From assembly GCA_041178325.1 (NCBI GenBank), contig JBEGVN010000036.1:47474-111473 (forward strand): a stretch of DNA of 64,000 nt. The letters run 5' to 3'. The notes under the pieces were generated by a model. The model ran no database searches and had not been told where the DNA came from. It worked only from the letters and a program-made list of their open reading frames with translations. Position 1 is the first letter of the stretch. Each line of letters opens with the position of its first letter. Source of the stretch: UBA6136 sp041178325. GTDB lineage: Bacteria > Pseudomonadota > Gammaproteobacteria > Methylococcales > Methylococcaceae. Shown here one piece after another: positions 51,631 to 60,578 of the stretch. A program made the position numbers and the translations under genes.

Positions 51631-52514
51631 GTTGGAAGCCCCATCTTGAGAAGACGCAGGAGATATTCTCCGTAATTGCTTTTACGAAGCGGCTCGGCCT
51701 GCGCTTCGAGTTGTTCTGCGGTAATCCAGCCACGGCTCCAGGCGATTTCTTCGGGGCAGCTGATCTTGAGCCCTTGACGCTCTTCAATGGTCTGGATGAA
51801 ATTCGCCGCTTGCAGGAGGGAGTCGTGGGTCCCTGTGTCGAGCCAGGCGGTCCCTCGGCCCAGCTTCTCAACGCGAAGCTGTCCAAGCTCGAGGTAGAGC
51901 TTGTTGATGTCCGTGATTTCAAGCTCACCGCGGGCCCCCGGCTTGAGATCTCGGGCCATGTCGATGACTTGGTTGTCGTAAAAATAAAGGCCGGTCACTG
52001 CCCAGTTGGACTTGGGTTCCTTGGGTTTTTCAACAAGACCAATAACCTTGCCGCTCTTGTCGAACTCAGCCACGCCGTAACGTTCAGGATCGTTGACCCA
52101 GTAACCAAAAACTGTCGCCCCCTCGGTTTGGTTTGCCGCCGATTGAAGGCTCTCCGGAAGCCCATGACCGTAGAAAATATTGTCGCCAAGGATCAGACAG
52201 GAGGGGTCGTGGCCCACAAATTCGCGGCCGATGATAAAGGCCTGAGCGAGCCCTTCGGGCTTGGGTTGTTCGCGATAGCTGATCGACATCCCCCACTGGC
52301 TGCCATCGCCAAGGAGGTGTTGAAACTGGGGCGCATCGTGGGGGGTCGTGATAATCAGGACATCCCGGATTCCGGCCAGCATCAGGACCGAGAGGGGGTA
52401 GTAGATCATCGGCTTGTCGTAAACCGGAAGCAGTTGCTTGCTGGTGACGTGGGTCAGAGGATGCAGTCGGGTTCCGGATCCACCCGCCAGAATGATGCCT
52501 TTCGTCGTTGCCAT
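51627..52514 (-). CDS. rfbA: Glucose-1-phosphate thymidylyltransferase
   Basis: Makes dTDP-glucose from dTTP and glucose-1-phosphate, the first rhamnose-pathway step. The 295-residue protein starts MATTKGIILAGGSGTRLHPLT with the nucleotidyl transferase loop, then YYPLSVLMLAGIRDVLII and GDNIFYGHGL. ATG 52514 fits the family N-terminus; the frame is open upstream but that portion overlaps rfbB. AAGGA lies upstream of the start at a loose distance. It follows rfbB after 31 bp. Confidence 0.96.
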   Translation of the reverse strand: MATTKGIILAGGSGTRLHPLTHVTSKQLLPVYDKPMIYYPLSVLMLAGIRDVLIITTPHDAPQFQHLLGDGSQWGMSISYREQPKPEGLAQAFIIGREFVGHDPSCLILGDNIFYGHGLPESLQSAANQTEGATVFGYWVNDPERYGVAEFDKSGKVIGLVEKPKEPKSNWAVTGLYFYDNQVIDMARDLKPGARGELEITDINKLYLELGQLRVEKLGRGTAWLDTGTHDSLLQAANFIQTIEERQGLKISCPEEIAWSRGWITAEQLEAQAEPLRKSNYGEYLLRLLKMGLPT

Positions 52515-52545
52515 CCGTTCAATATTCCTTGTCGTTATCGATGTC

Positions 52546-53613
52546 TTAGGCCGAGCCCAGGCGCTCGCCGCGATAGCTGCCATCCATGACCCTCTGGCAC
52601 CAGTCCTGATGCTCAAGGTACCAGGTCACGGTCTTTTTAAGTCCCGTCTCAAAGGTTTCTGAAGGTTCCCATCCTAGGGTGTTCTTGATCTTGCTGGCAT
52701 CGATCGCATAACGGGCATCGTGCCCAGGGCGGTCGGTCACAAAGGTGATCTGGCTTCGATAGGATGCGCCATCGCTTCGTGGTTTGAGGGAATCAAGAAG
52801 ATCGCAGAGGGTATGGACAACCTCAAGGTTGGTTTTCTCGTTATTACCGCCGATGTTGTACACCTCTCCGGGCGTGCCGGCATCAAGCACTCGGGCAATG
52901 GCCGCGCAGTGGTCTTCCACAAACAACCAGTCACGAACATTGAGCCCGTTGCCATAGATAGGCAAGGGCTTTCCGGCAAGCGCATTGTGGATGATCAGGG
53001 GGATGAGCTTTTCCGGAAACTGGAAAGGACCATAGTTGTTCGAGCAATTGGTCGTCAGGACTGGTAGTCCATAGGTATGGAAGTAAGCCCGGACCAGGTG
53101 GTCAGAACTGGCCTTTGAGGCTGAATAGGGGGAGTTGGGCTGGTAGGCCGTCGTTTCCGTGAACTTACCCGTTGGGCCGAGGCTGCCATAGACTTCATCC
53201 GTTGACACATGAAGGAAACGGAAGTTGTCCTTCTCAGCGCCTTCAAGTCCGCGCCAGAATTTTCGGGCAGATTCCAAGAGGGAAAAGGTTCCCAGAATGT
53301 TGGTCTGGATGAAGGCTTCGGGTGAGTCGATGGAGCGATCCACATGACTTTCAGCTGCGAAATTGATAATCGCGGACGGCCTATGCTTTTGTAAAAGGTA
53401 ATCGACCAGGGCGCTGTCTCCGATCGAGCCCAACACGAAGTTGTGTCTCGGGTCATCCTCGATGTCGTCGAGGGTATCGAGATTGCCGGCATAGGTCAGG
53501 GCATCAAGGTTGATGACTTCTGTGTTTGTGCCCCGCATCTGCCGAAGCACAAAATTGCCGCCGATGAAGCCGGCACCGCCGGAAACAAGGATTGTTGGGT
53601 TCGTTGAGGACAT
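52546..53613 (-). CDS. rfbB: dTDP-glucose 4,6-dehydratase
   Basis: Second rhamnose-pathway step. The 355-residue SDR protein has the NAD loop VSGGAGFIGGNFV, the Tyr/Lys pair in YSASKASSDHL, the STDEVYGSLG segment and NCSNNYGPFQFPEKLIP. It is the first gene of rfbBACD. The region upstream (53614-53742) contains a 13-bp perfect hairpin at 53699-53727, which probably ends the preceding ABC transporter message. Confidence 0.96.
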   Translation of the reverse strand: MSSTNPTILVSGGAGFIGGNFVLRQMRGTNTEVINLDALTYAGNLDTLDDIEDDPRHNFVLGSIGDSALVDYLLQKHRPSAIINFAAESHVDRSIDSPEAFIQTNILGTFSLLESARKFWRGLEGAEKDNFRFLHVSTDEVYGSLGPTGKFTETTAYQPNSPYSASKASSDHLVRAYFHTYGLPVLTTNCSNNYGPFQFPEKLIPLIIHNALAGKPLPIYGNGLNVRDWLFVEDHCAAIARVLDAGTPGEVYNIGGNNEKTNLEVVHTLCDLLDSLKPRSDGASYRSQITFVTDRPGHDARYAIDASKIKNTLGWEPSETFETGLKKTVTWYLEHQDWCQRVMDGSYRGERLGSA

Positions 53614-53698
53614 CTTAAGTTCAGTGCCTGGATCGGTGATGGGCTGACTCGGTGGGGTGCAACCTTTATCTTCTGATTCTACCGTTTTCTTGAGCGCC

Positions 53699-53727
53699 GG
53701 GTTCGGGGGACAAAGTCCCCCGAACCC
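53699..53727. terminator. Strong hairpin between ABC permease and rfbB
   Basis: A perfect 13-bp stem (GGGTTCGGGGGAC / GTCCCCCGAACCC) with a 3-nt loop, 15 bp after the permease stop on the minus strand. Neither side has a T tract, so it is a hairpin that stops or protects the upstream message rather than a textbook intrinsic terminator. Confidence 0.6.
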
Positions 53728-53742
53728 TCAGAGTAGGCAAAT

Positions 53743-54549
53743 CTAGCGTGATTTTCGGTGCAGCATGCCGCGGGTCGGGTCATAACCCCAGACGGCACCG
53801 CCGAGGAAGAGCGCTAAAGCCGCCGCGGCGACCAGAAAGGCTTCAGGATTTGCCTGGCCATAGAGCGCAAATCGAATGGACTCAACAGCATAGGTAAAGG
53901 GGTTTAATTCTGCGATTCGTGCCAGAAGAGGGTTGGATTCCCTGATTTTCCACAAGGGGTAAAGCGCGCTCGAAAGGAAGAACATGGGGAAAATGACGAA
54001 ATTCATGACTCCTGCAAAGTTTTCGAGCTGTCGGATCATGGAGGAGAGCAAAAGGCCCAAGGCGCCGAGCATGAGTCCCGAGAGTATGAGTGCGGGCAAA
54101 ACCGTCAGATAGCCCTCTACCGGCGCTTCGATCCCATAAAGCCAGGCAATGCCCAAAAAAACATAGGCCTGAATGACAGAAATGGCGACCCCGGCTAAAA
54201 GTTTCGAGGTCAGCAGGAACCCCCGGGGAAGGGGGCTCACCAAAAGCGTTTTCATACTCCCCATTTCACGGTCGTAGACCATTGATAAAGAGCTCTGCAT
54301 GCCATTGAAAAGCTGCACCATCCCGACAAGTCCAGGGGTGATGTAGACCTCATAGAGGATGTAGGTCTCATAGGGGGGGATGATGGCTACGCCCAGAGTG
54401 GATCGAAAGCCCGCAGCGAAAATAAAAAGCCACATCAGGGGGCGCACCAAGGCGGAAATGAATCGCTCTCTTTGATGCACGAAACGAAGCAGTTCTCGCC
54501 AGACAATCCCTTTGAGCGCACGCAGGTAATGGCTCGGTCGAAGGTTCAT
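53743..54549 (-). CDS. ABC transporter permease, PQQ-alcohol-dehydrogenase-associated type
   Basis: A 268-residue ABC-2-type membrane protein with about six hydrophobic segments, of the family that also holds NodJ. Features seen are the ERFISALVRPLMWLFIFAAGF N-terminal region and YDREMGSMKTLLVSPLPRGFLL loop. It overlaps the ATPase gene by four bases. Together with the ATPase and the beta-propeller it matches the permease set (phenyl/alcohol ABC, PedC-like) found near PQQ-dependent alcohol dehydrogenases. No dehydrogenase gene is in this window, so the link is by family only. A terminal hairpin follows. Confidence 0.8.
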   Translation of the reverse strand: MNLRPSHYLRALKGIVWRELLRFVHQRERFISALVRPLMWLFIFAAGFRSTLGVAIIPPYETYILYEVYITPGLVGMVQLFNGMQSSLSMVYDREMGSMKTLLVSPLPRGFLLTSKLLAGVAISVIQAYVFLGIAWLYGIEAPVEGYLTVLPALILSGLMLGALGLLLSSMIRQLENFAGVMNFVIFPMFFLSSALYPLWKIRESNPLLARIAELNPFTYAVESIRFALYGQANPEAFLVAAAALALFLGGAVWGYDPTRGMLHRKSR

Positions 54550-55286
54550 TGGGGCCTCCCGCTCGTCAGGACTTCAAAGGCGTCATGGATGTTGTTGGTA
54601 GCGGTCAGTGCCAGAAGTTCGGGAATGTCGCCTTTCGCTTTGATCGTCCCCTGATGAAGAACAATCATGGCATCATCCGCCGCAATCTCGTCGATGAGGT
54701 GGGTCGCCCAAAGGACCGAGAGCTTGCCCGAACTCGAAAGAGCATGAATGTGGTCCACGAGCGCTTTTCGACTGGGTACGTCCAGTCCGACGGTCGGTTC
54801 GTCAAGAAGGAGAAGAGCCGGATGGTGAAGGAGGGCTCTGGCAATCTCGACCCGGCGCCGGTGACCGCCGTTCAGGTTTCGAACGAGTTCCTGATCACGG
54901 TGCCGCATGTCCAGCCGTTCCAGCTCCTCATCGATCCGGCGTTGCCCCGTCCGGCTGTCCAGACCATGCAAGGCGGCATGGTAGAGGAGGTTTTGTCGGA
55001 CCGTCAGATCAAGGTCAAGCGTGGTTTGCTGAAATACGACACCCAGGGACGCCAGGGCTTTGAGCGGGGCGCTACGAAGGTCGTGACCTGCAATGCGGAT
55101 GCTGCCGGAAGCCGAGTCATAGAGTCGGGTGATCAGGGAAAAGAGCGTTGATTTGCCGGCTCCGTTGGGTCCCAGGAGAATTGCGCAACGGCCCGAGGCG
55201 ACCGTGAATGAGACATGGTCCAGCGCTTTCTTTGCGCCGTAAGCAAAGGAGAGGTCAGTGAGTTCAAGGGCGTTCTGTGGGCTCAT
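54546..55286 (-). CDS. ABC transporter ATP-binding protein, PQQ-alcohol-dehydrogenase-associated type
   Basis: A 246-residue ATPase. Walker A is GPNGAGKST, signature region LNGGHRRRVEIA, Walker B LLLLDEPTVGLDV. The segment SLGVVFQQTTLDLDLTVRQNLLYHAALHGL and start LTDLSFAYGAKKALDHVSFTV match the PQQ-ABC ATPase subfamily closely. The signature reads NGGHRRR where most have SGGxRRR. It overlaps the beta-propeller gene by four bases (ATGA) upstream and the permease by four bases downstream. The exported substrate is unknown. Confidence 0.85.
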   Translation of the reverse strand: MSPQNALELTDLSFAYGAKKALDHVSFTVASGRCAILLGPNGAGKSTLFSLITRLYDSASGSIRIAGHDLRSAPLKALASLGVVFQQTTLDLDLTVRQNLLYHAALHGLDSRTGQRRIDEELERLDMRHRDQELVRNLNGGHRRRVEIARALLHHPALLLLDEPTVGLDVPSRKALVDHIHALSSSGKLSVLWATHLIDEIAADDAMIVLHQGTIKAKGDIPELLALTATNNIHDAFEVLTSGRPQ

Positions 55287-56323
55287 GGAGTCACCACGAT
55301 GCCCCAGGGCCCCTGTCCGACAGCAACCGATCGCAAGACCTTGCGCTTTTCAAGATCGATGATGGAAATATCGTTGCTGCCGCCATTGGCGGTAACGAGG
55401 TGCTTTTCCTTTGAATCGAATGCGAGATTCCAAACCCGTTGGCCTACCAGAAGATAGTCCAGCACCTTGTAGGTTTGAGCATCAATCACCGCAATGCGAT
55501 TGGCAGGGCCTAGCGCCACATAGGCAAAGCGGCGATCACGATCAATCTGAATGCCAACAGGTTGGATTTTCTCTCGAGTGACCCCTGGAATTTGGAAGTT
55601 GATCGTGGCCTTGAGTGTGTGGGCGGATGTGTCGATTACCGAGACGGTTCCCGCAATTTCAGAGCTGACCCAAAGCTCCTGGCTGTCTTGCGTGAAGCGA
55701 CATGCTCGTGGCCTTGGATCGACCAGCGTGTTGTCCCTCAGATCCAGTGTTTTTGCGTCGATCCAGTGGACCATGTTGGTGGTTTCACTGGTGCTGGCGA
55801 TCCATTGCCCATCGGAGCTTGCGGCGATTCCTTCTGGTTCTACACCTACCGGAATTGATTTGAGCGTTTTGCGGGTGGTGAGGTCAATGACTGTAACTGC
55901 ATTGTCATTCTCGTTGGAGGCAAAAAGGCGCTTGCCATCAGGGGTCACCACGAAGGTTTCGGGGTCCTTTCCTGAGGGGAGTTTCGCGGTCTCCTTGCCC
56001 AGGGGAAGGGGCAGTTGCTTGATGGTGTCTTCATCGCTGACGGCTACCAGGAGTGATTGCCCCGAAGGATCCGCACCGATGCCTCGCGGCCTTTTGCCGA
56101 TCGGAAACCGCTTGAGCAATTTGCCTTCAGGAACCGATACCAGGCCGATGGCGCTGTCATCTTCCAGCGTGACGTAGGCAGTATCCGCGAAAACGGGGGG
56201 AGTCACCAGCAAGGCCAGCAAGAGCCCAATCCGAGGGACGCCTGTGCGGCGTGAATTCGGGGAGGCTTTGTGGTCTGAGCTTTCCCATTGGCTTGGGTCG
56301 AGTTTGCAATCTGGAGAAAACAT
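55283..56323 (-). CDS. Periplasmic YVTN/beta-propeller protein, PQQ-associated
   Basis: A protein of about 346 residues from ATG 56323, with a signal-like segment (GVPRIGLLLALLVTPPVFA) and then repeated YVTN-type blades, each of about 42 residues: AYVTLEDDSAIGLVSVPEGKLLKRF, FASNENDNAVTVIDL, LWVSSEIAGTVSVID, and so on, six or seven in all. This is the beta-propeller that accompanies the ABC pair in PQQ-dependent catabolism clusters. The frame is open to 56464, but the segment before the signal overlaps the promoter of rdgC. It heads the three-gene unit and is divergent from rdgC. Confidence 0.8.
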   Translation of the reverse strand: MFSPDCKLDPSQWESSDHKASPNSRRTGVPRIGLLLALLVTPPVFADTAYVTLEDDSAIGLVSVPEGKLLKRFPIGKRPRGIGADPSGQSLLVAVSDEDTIKQLPLPLGKETAKLPSGKDPETFVVTPDGKRLFASNENDNAVTVIDLTTRKTLKSIPVGVEPEGIAASSDGQWIASTSETTNMVHWIDAKTLDLRDNTLVDPRPRACRFTQDSQELWVSSEIAGTVSVIDTSAHTLKATINFQIPGVTREKIQPVGIQIDRDRRFAYVALGPANRIAVIDAQTYKVLDYLLVGQRVWNLAFDSKEKHLVTANGGSNDISIIDLEKRKVLRSVAVGQGPWGIVVTP

Positions 56324-56486
56324 AAAGGTCGGTGTCTCATGGCGTGGAGTCGGGCCGGTACCTCCCATTTTATCGCTCTTATCGGATGCGCGGAGCAGGG
56401 CAAAAAAGGCCTTTTTTTCGGGGCCCCTCAGGATGACAACGCGGCGCAAATCCTTCATAATCAACCGCTTTTATTCTCTAGCTCAC

Positions 56487-57404
56487 ATGTGGTTCAAAAA
56501 TCTGGTCCTTCTAAGGATCACCGCGCCCTTCGACCTTTCCGCTGAGGTCCTCGAAGAGCGACTCCAGAACCGTCGTTTTCAGCCCTGTGGGGCCCTTGAG
56601 CCCGCCAGTGAGGGATGGTATCCCCCTCTGGGGCATTCCGACGCTCCCCTCATTCATCAAACACAGGGATTTCTGATGATCTGCCTGCGGCGGGAAGACA
56701 AGATCCTGCCCTCGAGTGTGGTCAATGAGCGCCTGGCTGCGCGGGTCGATGAGATTGAAGCGCGTGAGTCCCGAAAATTACGCAAAAAGGAACGTGAGGG
56801 GCTGCGCGAAGAAATCCTGCATGACATGATTCCCAAGGCTTTTAGCCAGAGTCGCCGGACCTTTGCCTACATCGACCCCAAAGGGGGTTGGCTTTTTGTT
56901 GACTCCAGCAGCGCGCGAAAAGCCGAAGATATGGTTGCTGCACTGCGGCAAACCTTGGACGGTTTTCCGGTTCGTCCCATTGCGACGCAGGAGCGTCCTG
57001 CATCTGTCATGACGCGCTGGTTGGCCGGTGGGGCCTTGCCAGAAGGCGTCACGCTGGAATCTGAGTGTGAGCTTAAGTCACCGGAAGAAGATGGCGGCAT
57101 CGTTCGCGCACGACGCCATGACCTTGAAGTGCCTGAAATCCTGCACCATCTGGAAGCCGGCAAAGAAGCTATCAAGCTGGCATTCAGCTGGAATGACCGG
57201 CTGAGTCTGGTTCTGGATGAAGCCTTGACCATTCGCCGCCTTAAGTTTCTCGATACGATCCAAGAGGCTGCCGCCGATGCCGGATCCGAAGATGCCGCGA
57301 CCCGCTTTGACGTCGATTTCGCCCTGATGAGTCTTGAACTCAATGCGTTTTTGCCGATTCTGCTGGATTGGTTCGGTGGTGAGCCGCCGGCCAAAGTATC
57401 CTGA
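56487..57404 (+). CDS. rdgC: Recombination-associated protein RdgC
   Basis: Nucleoid-associated DNA-binding protein that restrains RecA; it forms a ring dimer around DNA. The 305-residue length is normal (about 303). MWFKNLVLLRITAPFDLS and RREDKILPSSVVNE are the family N-terminal signatures, and the middle DMIPKAFSQSRRTFAYID and C-terminal LSFSWNDRLSLV are also matched. ATG 56487 is chosen to start at the conserved MWFKN; the open frame upstream has no similar sequence. It is upstream of the L,D-transpeptidase gene with a 38-bp gap. Confidence 0.93.
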   Translation: MWFKNLVLLRITAPFDLSAEVLEERLQNRRFQPCGALEPASEGWYPPLGHSDAPLIHQTQGFLMICLRREDKILPSSVVNERLAARVDEIEARESRKLRKKEREGLREEILHDMIPKAFSQSRRTFAYIDPKGGWLFVDSSSARKAEDMVAALRQTLDGFPVRPIATQERPASVMTRWLAGGALPEGVTLESECELKSPEEDGGIVRARRHDLEVPEILHHLEAGKEAIKLAFSWNDRLSLVLDEALTIRRLKFLDTIQEAAADAGSEDAATRFDVDFALMSLELNAFLPILLDWFGGEPPAKVS

Positions 57405-57442
57405 TTGAAACCGTCCGCCTGTTCCTCATAGGGAATCCAAAG

Positions 57443-59140
57443 ATGCTTCAAAAAAGTCTGATTGCCGTTCATGTCGCCTTGCTGGTTGTTCTCTCCGGAA
57501 TGACGCCAGTTCAAGCCGAAAGCTTCTCCTTGCCTCAGGCCGGTGATGACATTATCGGTGCCCTGCGCCATACCAAGGCCCGTCAGGAGGATACCCTCAT
57601 CGATATTGCTCGGCGCTTCAGCGTGGGGCAGGATGAGATGGTGATGGCAAACCAGAATGTGGATCGGTGGCTGCCCAAGGGGGGGACGGACATCCTGATT
57701 CCTCAGGAATTCATCCTTCCGGATGCCCCCCGGTCGGGTATTGTGGTCAATATCCCAGAAATGCGAATGTACTATTTTCCGGTCAAGGCGCGTCCGGTAC
57801 CTGCCAAGACGAGTTCGTCATCGGCACGAAAGTCCGCTGCCCCCGTCTGCAAACCTGGCGCTGGTGTCAGTCAGCCCGGCAAGCCGGTAGCGAAGCCTGC
57901 TGCATCGGGTGCAAAGACGCAGTCAGCCAAGACCGCGCCGGCCAATGCGGGCAAAACGGGGTCAGCAGCCAAGCCGTCATCGTCCCAAGCGAAGGGGACG
58001 GCTGCTTCGGCCAAAGGCGCGGCGGCCAAGCCGCTTTCTACCAAGGCGCCGGTCTGCCAGCCAGGAAAGAAGGTCGAGGTGGTTCAGGCTCCAGTGGCTC
58101 CGGCTCAACCCGACTTTGAAAGTGCTGCGATGGGTCAGGTGATTACCTATCCGGTAAGTATGGGCCGCATGGACTGGCGAACCCCTTTGGGAATGACGCG
58201 TGTTGTCGACAAGCAGAAGGATCCCTCATGGACGCCGCCGGCCTCCATCAAACGTGAGCATGCTGCCAAGGGGGATCCTTTGCCTGATGTGGTTCCTCCA
58301 GGTCCCGATAATCCCTTGGGTAAATACGCCATGCGTCTTGGGGTTTCAGGCTATCTGATTCATGGCACAGATGCGGCTAAGGCTGACGGGATTGGCATGC
58401 GCGTGACCCATGGTTGTATGCGCATGTACAACGAAGATGTCGCCAAGCTGTTTCCGCTGGTTCCCGTCGGTGCGCCTGTTTATCTTGTGAATCAGCCAGT
58501 GAAGCTCGGCTGGAAAAATGGCTGGCTCTATATGGAAGTCAGTCAGCCTTTGGATGAGGATGCCGGGGTCCGCGGCCATGACCCGGATGAAAACGTTTCC
58601 AAGACCCAGTTGGAACGTGAAGACGCGCAGCGTGCTCGATTCCTTCTGAAGGTGGCGACTAACGAAATCGAGAAGATGCGCGCCAAGACCGGTGCCGCCA
58701 TCAACATGGATAAGGTACGCAAGGCAGTAGAAAAGCCCACCGGAATCCCATTGGTTATCGGGGGGCAGGAATCTGACAGCAGCTGGCAAGCCGCCGCGGC
58801 TTCGGATGAGGGGCTGGCACCAAAACAGAAGTCACAGACGGAAGATGCGCTCGAGCCTTCCAGCGAAGAGACTGACCAGCGCCCAAGACCGCCAGCGCCC
58901 AGGACTACTGTGGTCCCGGCTGAGCCTGAATCAGAAGCGACCGTACCTTCAGTCCCTTCACGTCGTGGCCTCCCGGTTCCGTCTTCGGATGAAGAACCGG
59001 CCTACGCGCCACCGAGAGCTACCAGGGCAGCTCCCGAGAGTGCATGGGGTGGTTCCTCCGTTTCCGCTCCTCCCAAGAGCGCGTCAGGAGTAAAAACCAT
59101 GCCTTATGACGAGAGCGAGGAAGAAGAGGAGCAGAAGTAG
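57443..59140 (+). CDS. L,D-transpeptidase (YkuD) with LysM and a split catalytic domain
   Basis: A 565-residue periplasmic enzyme. Signal peptide is about 1-25. A LysM-like region (about 34-90, ARQEDTLIDIARRFSVGQDEMVMANQNVD) follows. The YkuD domain begins GIVVNIPEMRMYYFP (99-113), is interrupted by a Lys/Ala/Ser/Pro-rich stretch (about 114-230), and resumes with QVITYPVSMGRMDWRTPLG. The catalytic THGCMRM has nucleophile Cys325. The C-terminal tail (about 430-565) is Pro/Glu/Ser-rich and very acidic at the end (ESEEEEEQK). It makes 3-3 peptidoglycan cross-links or attaches a protein to peptidoglycan. The insertion site is unusual. Confidence 0.88.
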   Translation: MLQKSLIAVHVALLVVLSGMTPVQAESFSLPQAGDDIIGALRHTKARQEDTLIDIARRFSVGQDEMVMANQNVDRWLPKGGTDILIPQEFILPDAPRSGIVVNIPEMRMYYFPVKARPVPAKTSSSSARKSAAPVCKPGAGVSQPGKPVAKPAASGAKTQSAKTAPANAGKTGSAAKPSSSQAKGTAASAKGAAAKPLSTKAPVCQPGKKVEVVQAPVAPAQPDFESAAMGQVITYPVSMGRMDWRTPLGMTRVVDKQKDPSWTPPASIKREHAAKGDPLPDVVPPGPDNPLGKYAMRLGVSGYLIHGTDAAKADGIGMRVTHGCMRMYNEDVAKLFPLVPVGAPVYLVNQPVKLGWKNGWLYMEVSQPLDEDAGVRGHDPDENVSKTQLEREDAQRARFLLKVATNEIEKMRAKTGAAINMDKVRKAVEKPTGIPLVIGGQESDSSWQAAAASDEGLAPKQKSQTEDALEPSSEETDQRPRPPAPRTTVVPAEPESEATVPSVPSRRGLPVPSSDEEPAYAPPRATRAAPESAWGGSSVSAPPKSASGVKTMPYDESEEEEEQK

Positions 59141-59142
59141 AA

Positions 59143-59415
59143 TTAGCTCTGGGGCCGATAGCCTTCGGGAAGGTTATCGTTCCCCCCAAAGAGATACTTC
59201 TCACGCTCTTGGGCCAGAAATTTCTTGGCTTCAGCCTCGAAGGGGGTGAGTCGATGCTCATTGATGAGCATGGTTTGCACTTTCAGCCACTCCTGCCATG
59301 CGGCCTTGGAGATGTGATCGAAAATGCGTTGGCCTTCCGCGCCGGGAAAAGGCGGCTTATCAAGACCCTCGGCCTCCTGACCGAGACGCTTGCAGAGTAC
59401 GGTATGTGTGCTCAT
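59143..59415 (-). CDS. yggX: Probable Fe(2+)-trafficking protein YggX
   Basis: A 90-residue protein of the YggX family, associated with iron-sulfur cluster protection and recovery after oxidative stress. MSTHTVLCKRLGQEAEGLDKPPFPG, the family N-terminus with its single Cys, is followed by HISKAAWQEWLKVQTMLINEHRL and FLAQEREKYLFGG. ATG 59415 is used; the open frame further upstream overlaps mutY and is unlike the family. It lies 17 bp after mutY, as in E. coli, where mutY-yggX are also co-transcribed. Confidence 0.93.
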   Translation of the reverse strand: MSTHTVLCKRLGQEAEGLDKPPFPGAEGQRIFDHISKAAWQEWLKVQTMLINEHRLTPFEAEAKKFLAQEREKYLFGGNDNLPEGYRPQS

Positions 59416-59432
59416 CGTCTGAATGTCGTGAC

Positions 59433-60509
59433 TTAACTCAATTGATAGGGGTTGGGTGGAGAGGCTAATGGCTTTGGCGAAAGATCGCTGAGCAGCTTCC
59501 GGACGGGGGCCGGCAGGCGTTCTGCTCGATTCGGATCCACGAAACATCCTTTCAAAGCCAGAGGCACATCCACCTCTCCAATATCGCTCAACACTGCACA
59601 GAAGTCGAGATGGAAGTGGGAAAAGGTATGTCGTCTTTGCGGCATCAAGGTGTCAGAGCGATTCAGGCCAAAATACGCGTCAGCGAATGCCTCCAGGGCC
59701 TCCCGTGTCTCAAATTCGGGAGGGGATAAAAGCCCACCCCAAATTCCTTGCTCGGGCCGTTGTTCCAAATAGACCTGTCCCGAAGGTTTCCTGAGAACGA
59801 GCCAAAAGCGGGTTCGAACCGGGATGGTCTTGGATGGTTTACGGCCAGGGTAAAGCGCCTGACTCTTCTCTTGATGTGCGCGGCAGGTTCCATTCAGCGG
59901 ACACGCCGAACAAGAGGGATTTCGTGGGGTGCAAATCAGTGACCCGAGATCCATCATTGCCTGATTGAACTCAGCCGCCTGTCCTTTGGGTGTGAGCGAC
60001 TCGCTGAGGTCCCAGAGTCTTCTCAGGGTTTCGGCCTGTCCTGGCCATCCTTCGATGGCTTCATGGCGCGCCAAAACACGGCGGACATTGCCGTCCAGAA
60101 TGGGGGCCCAGATACCCAATCCAAGGCTCAGGATGGCCCCTGCGGTCGATCGTCCGATACCTGGAAGTTTTTCGAGTGCCTCGCGGGAGTGAGGAAAGCT
60201 TGCCTGGTAATCAGAAACTAAAAGGCCCGCTGTTCGATGAAGGTTACGCGCACGGGCATAGTAGCCAAGCCCCGCCCAGAGGGCCAAAACAGCGTCGAGC
60301 TCGCTTTCAGCCAAGGCATGAAGCGAGGGAAATCGGGACATGAATCGATGAAAGTAATCGATGACGGTAGCGACTTGCGTCTGTTGCAGCATGATTTCAG
60401 AGACCCAGACCCGATAGGGATCCCGGGGCGATTGCCAGGGCAGATCCTTGCGTCCGTGTACATCAAACCAAAGCAGAACTCTGGATTCAAAATTGCTGGT
60501 GTTAGGCAT
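59433..60509 (-). CDS. mutY: Adenine DNA glycosylase
   Basis: Removes adenine mispaired with 8-oxoguanine. The 358-residue protein has the HhH-GPD core with LPGIGRSTAGAIL and the catalytic region WVSEIMLQQTQVATVIDYF. The [4Fe-4S] ligands are in CTPRNPSCSACPLNGTC (spacing C-x6-C-x2-C-x5-C), and a NUDIX-like C-terminal domain (about 225-340) that reads 8-oxoG is present. It is upstream of yggX. The iron-sulfur cluster and the YggX neighbour fit together. Confidence 0.95.
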   Translation of the reverse strand: MPNTSNFESRVLLWFDVHGRKDLPWQSPRDPYRVWVSEIMLQQTQVATVIDYFHRFMSRFPSLHALAESELDAVLALWAGLGYYARARNLHRTAGLLVSDYQASFPHSREALEKLPGIGRSTAGAILSLGLGIWAPILDGNVRRVLARHEAIEGWPGQAETLRRLWDLSESLTPKGQAAEFNQAMMDLGSLICTPRNPSCSACPLNGTCRAHQEKSQALYPGRKPSKTIPVRTRFWLVLRKPSGQVYLEQRPEQGIWGGLLSPPEFETREALEAFADAYFGLNRSDTLMPQRRHTFSHFHLDFCAVLSDIGEVDVPLALKGCFVDPNRAERLPAPVRKLLSDLSPKPLASPPNPYQLS

Positions 60510-60578
60510 CGGTCATTTCGAGGTTTCAGTTCGGGGGGGTGCGCTTGTTAGAATTGAAGGCTTCCCTTTTAAACGTTG

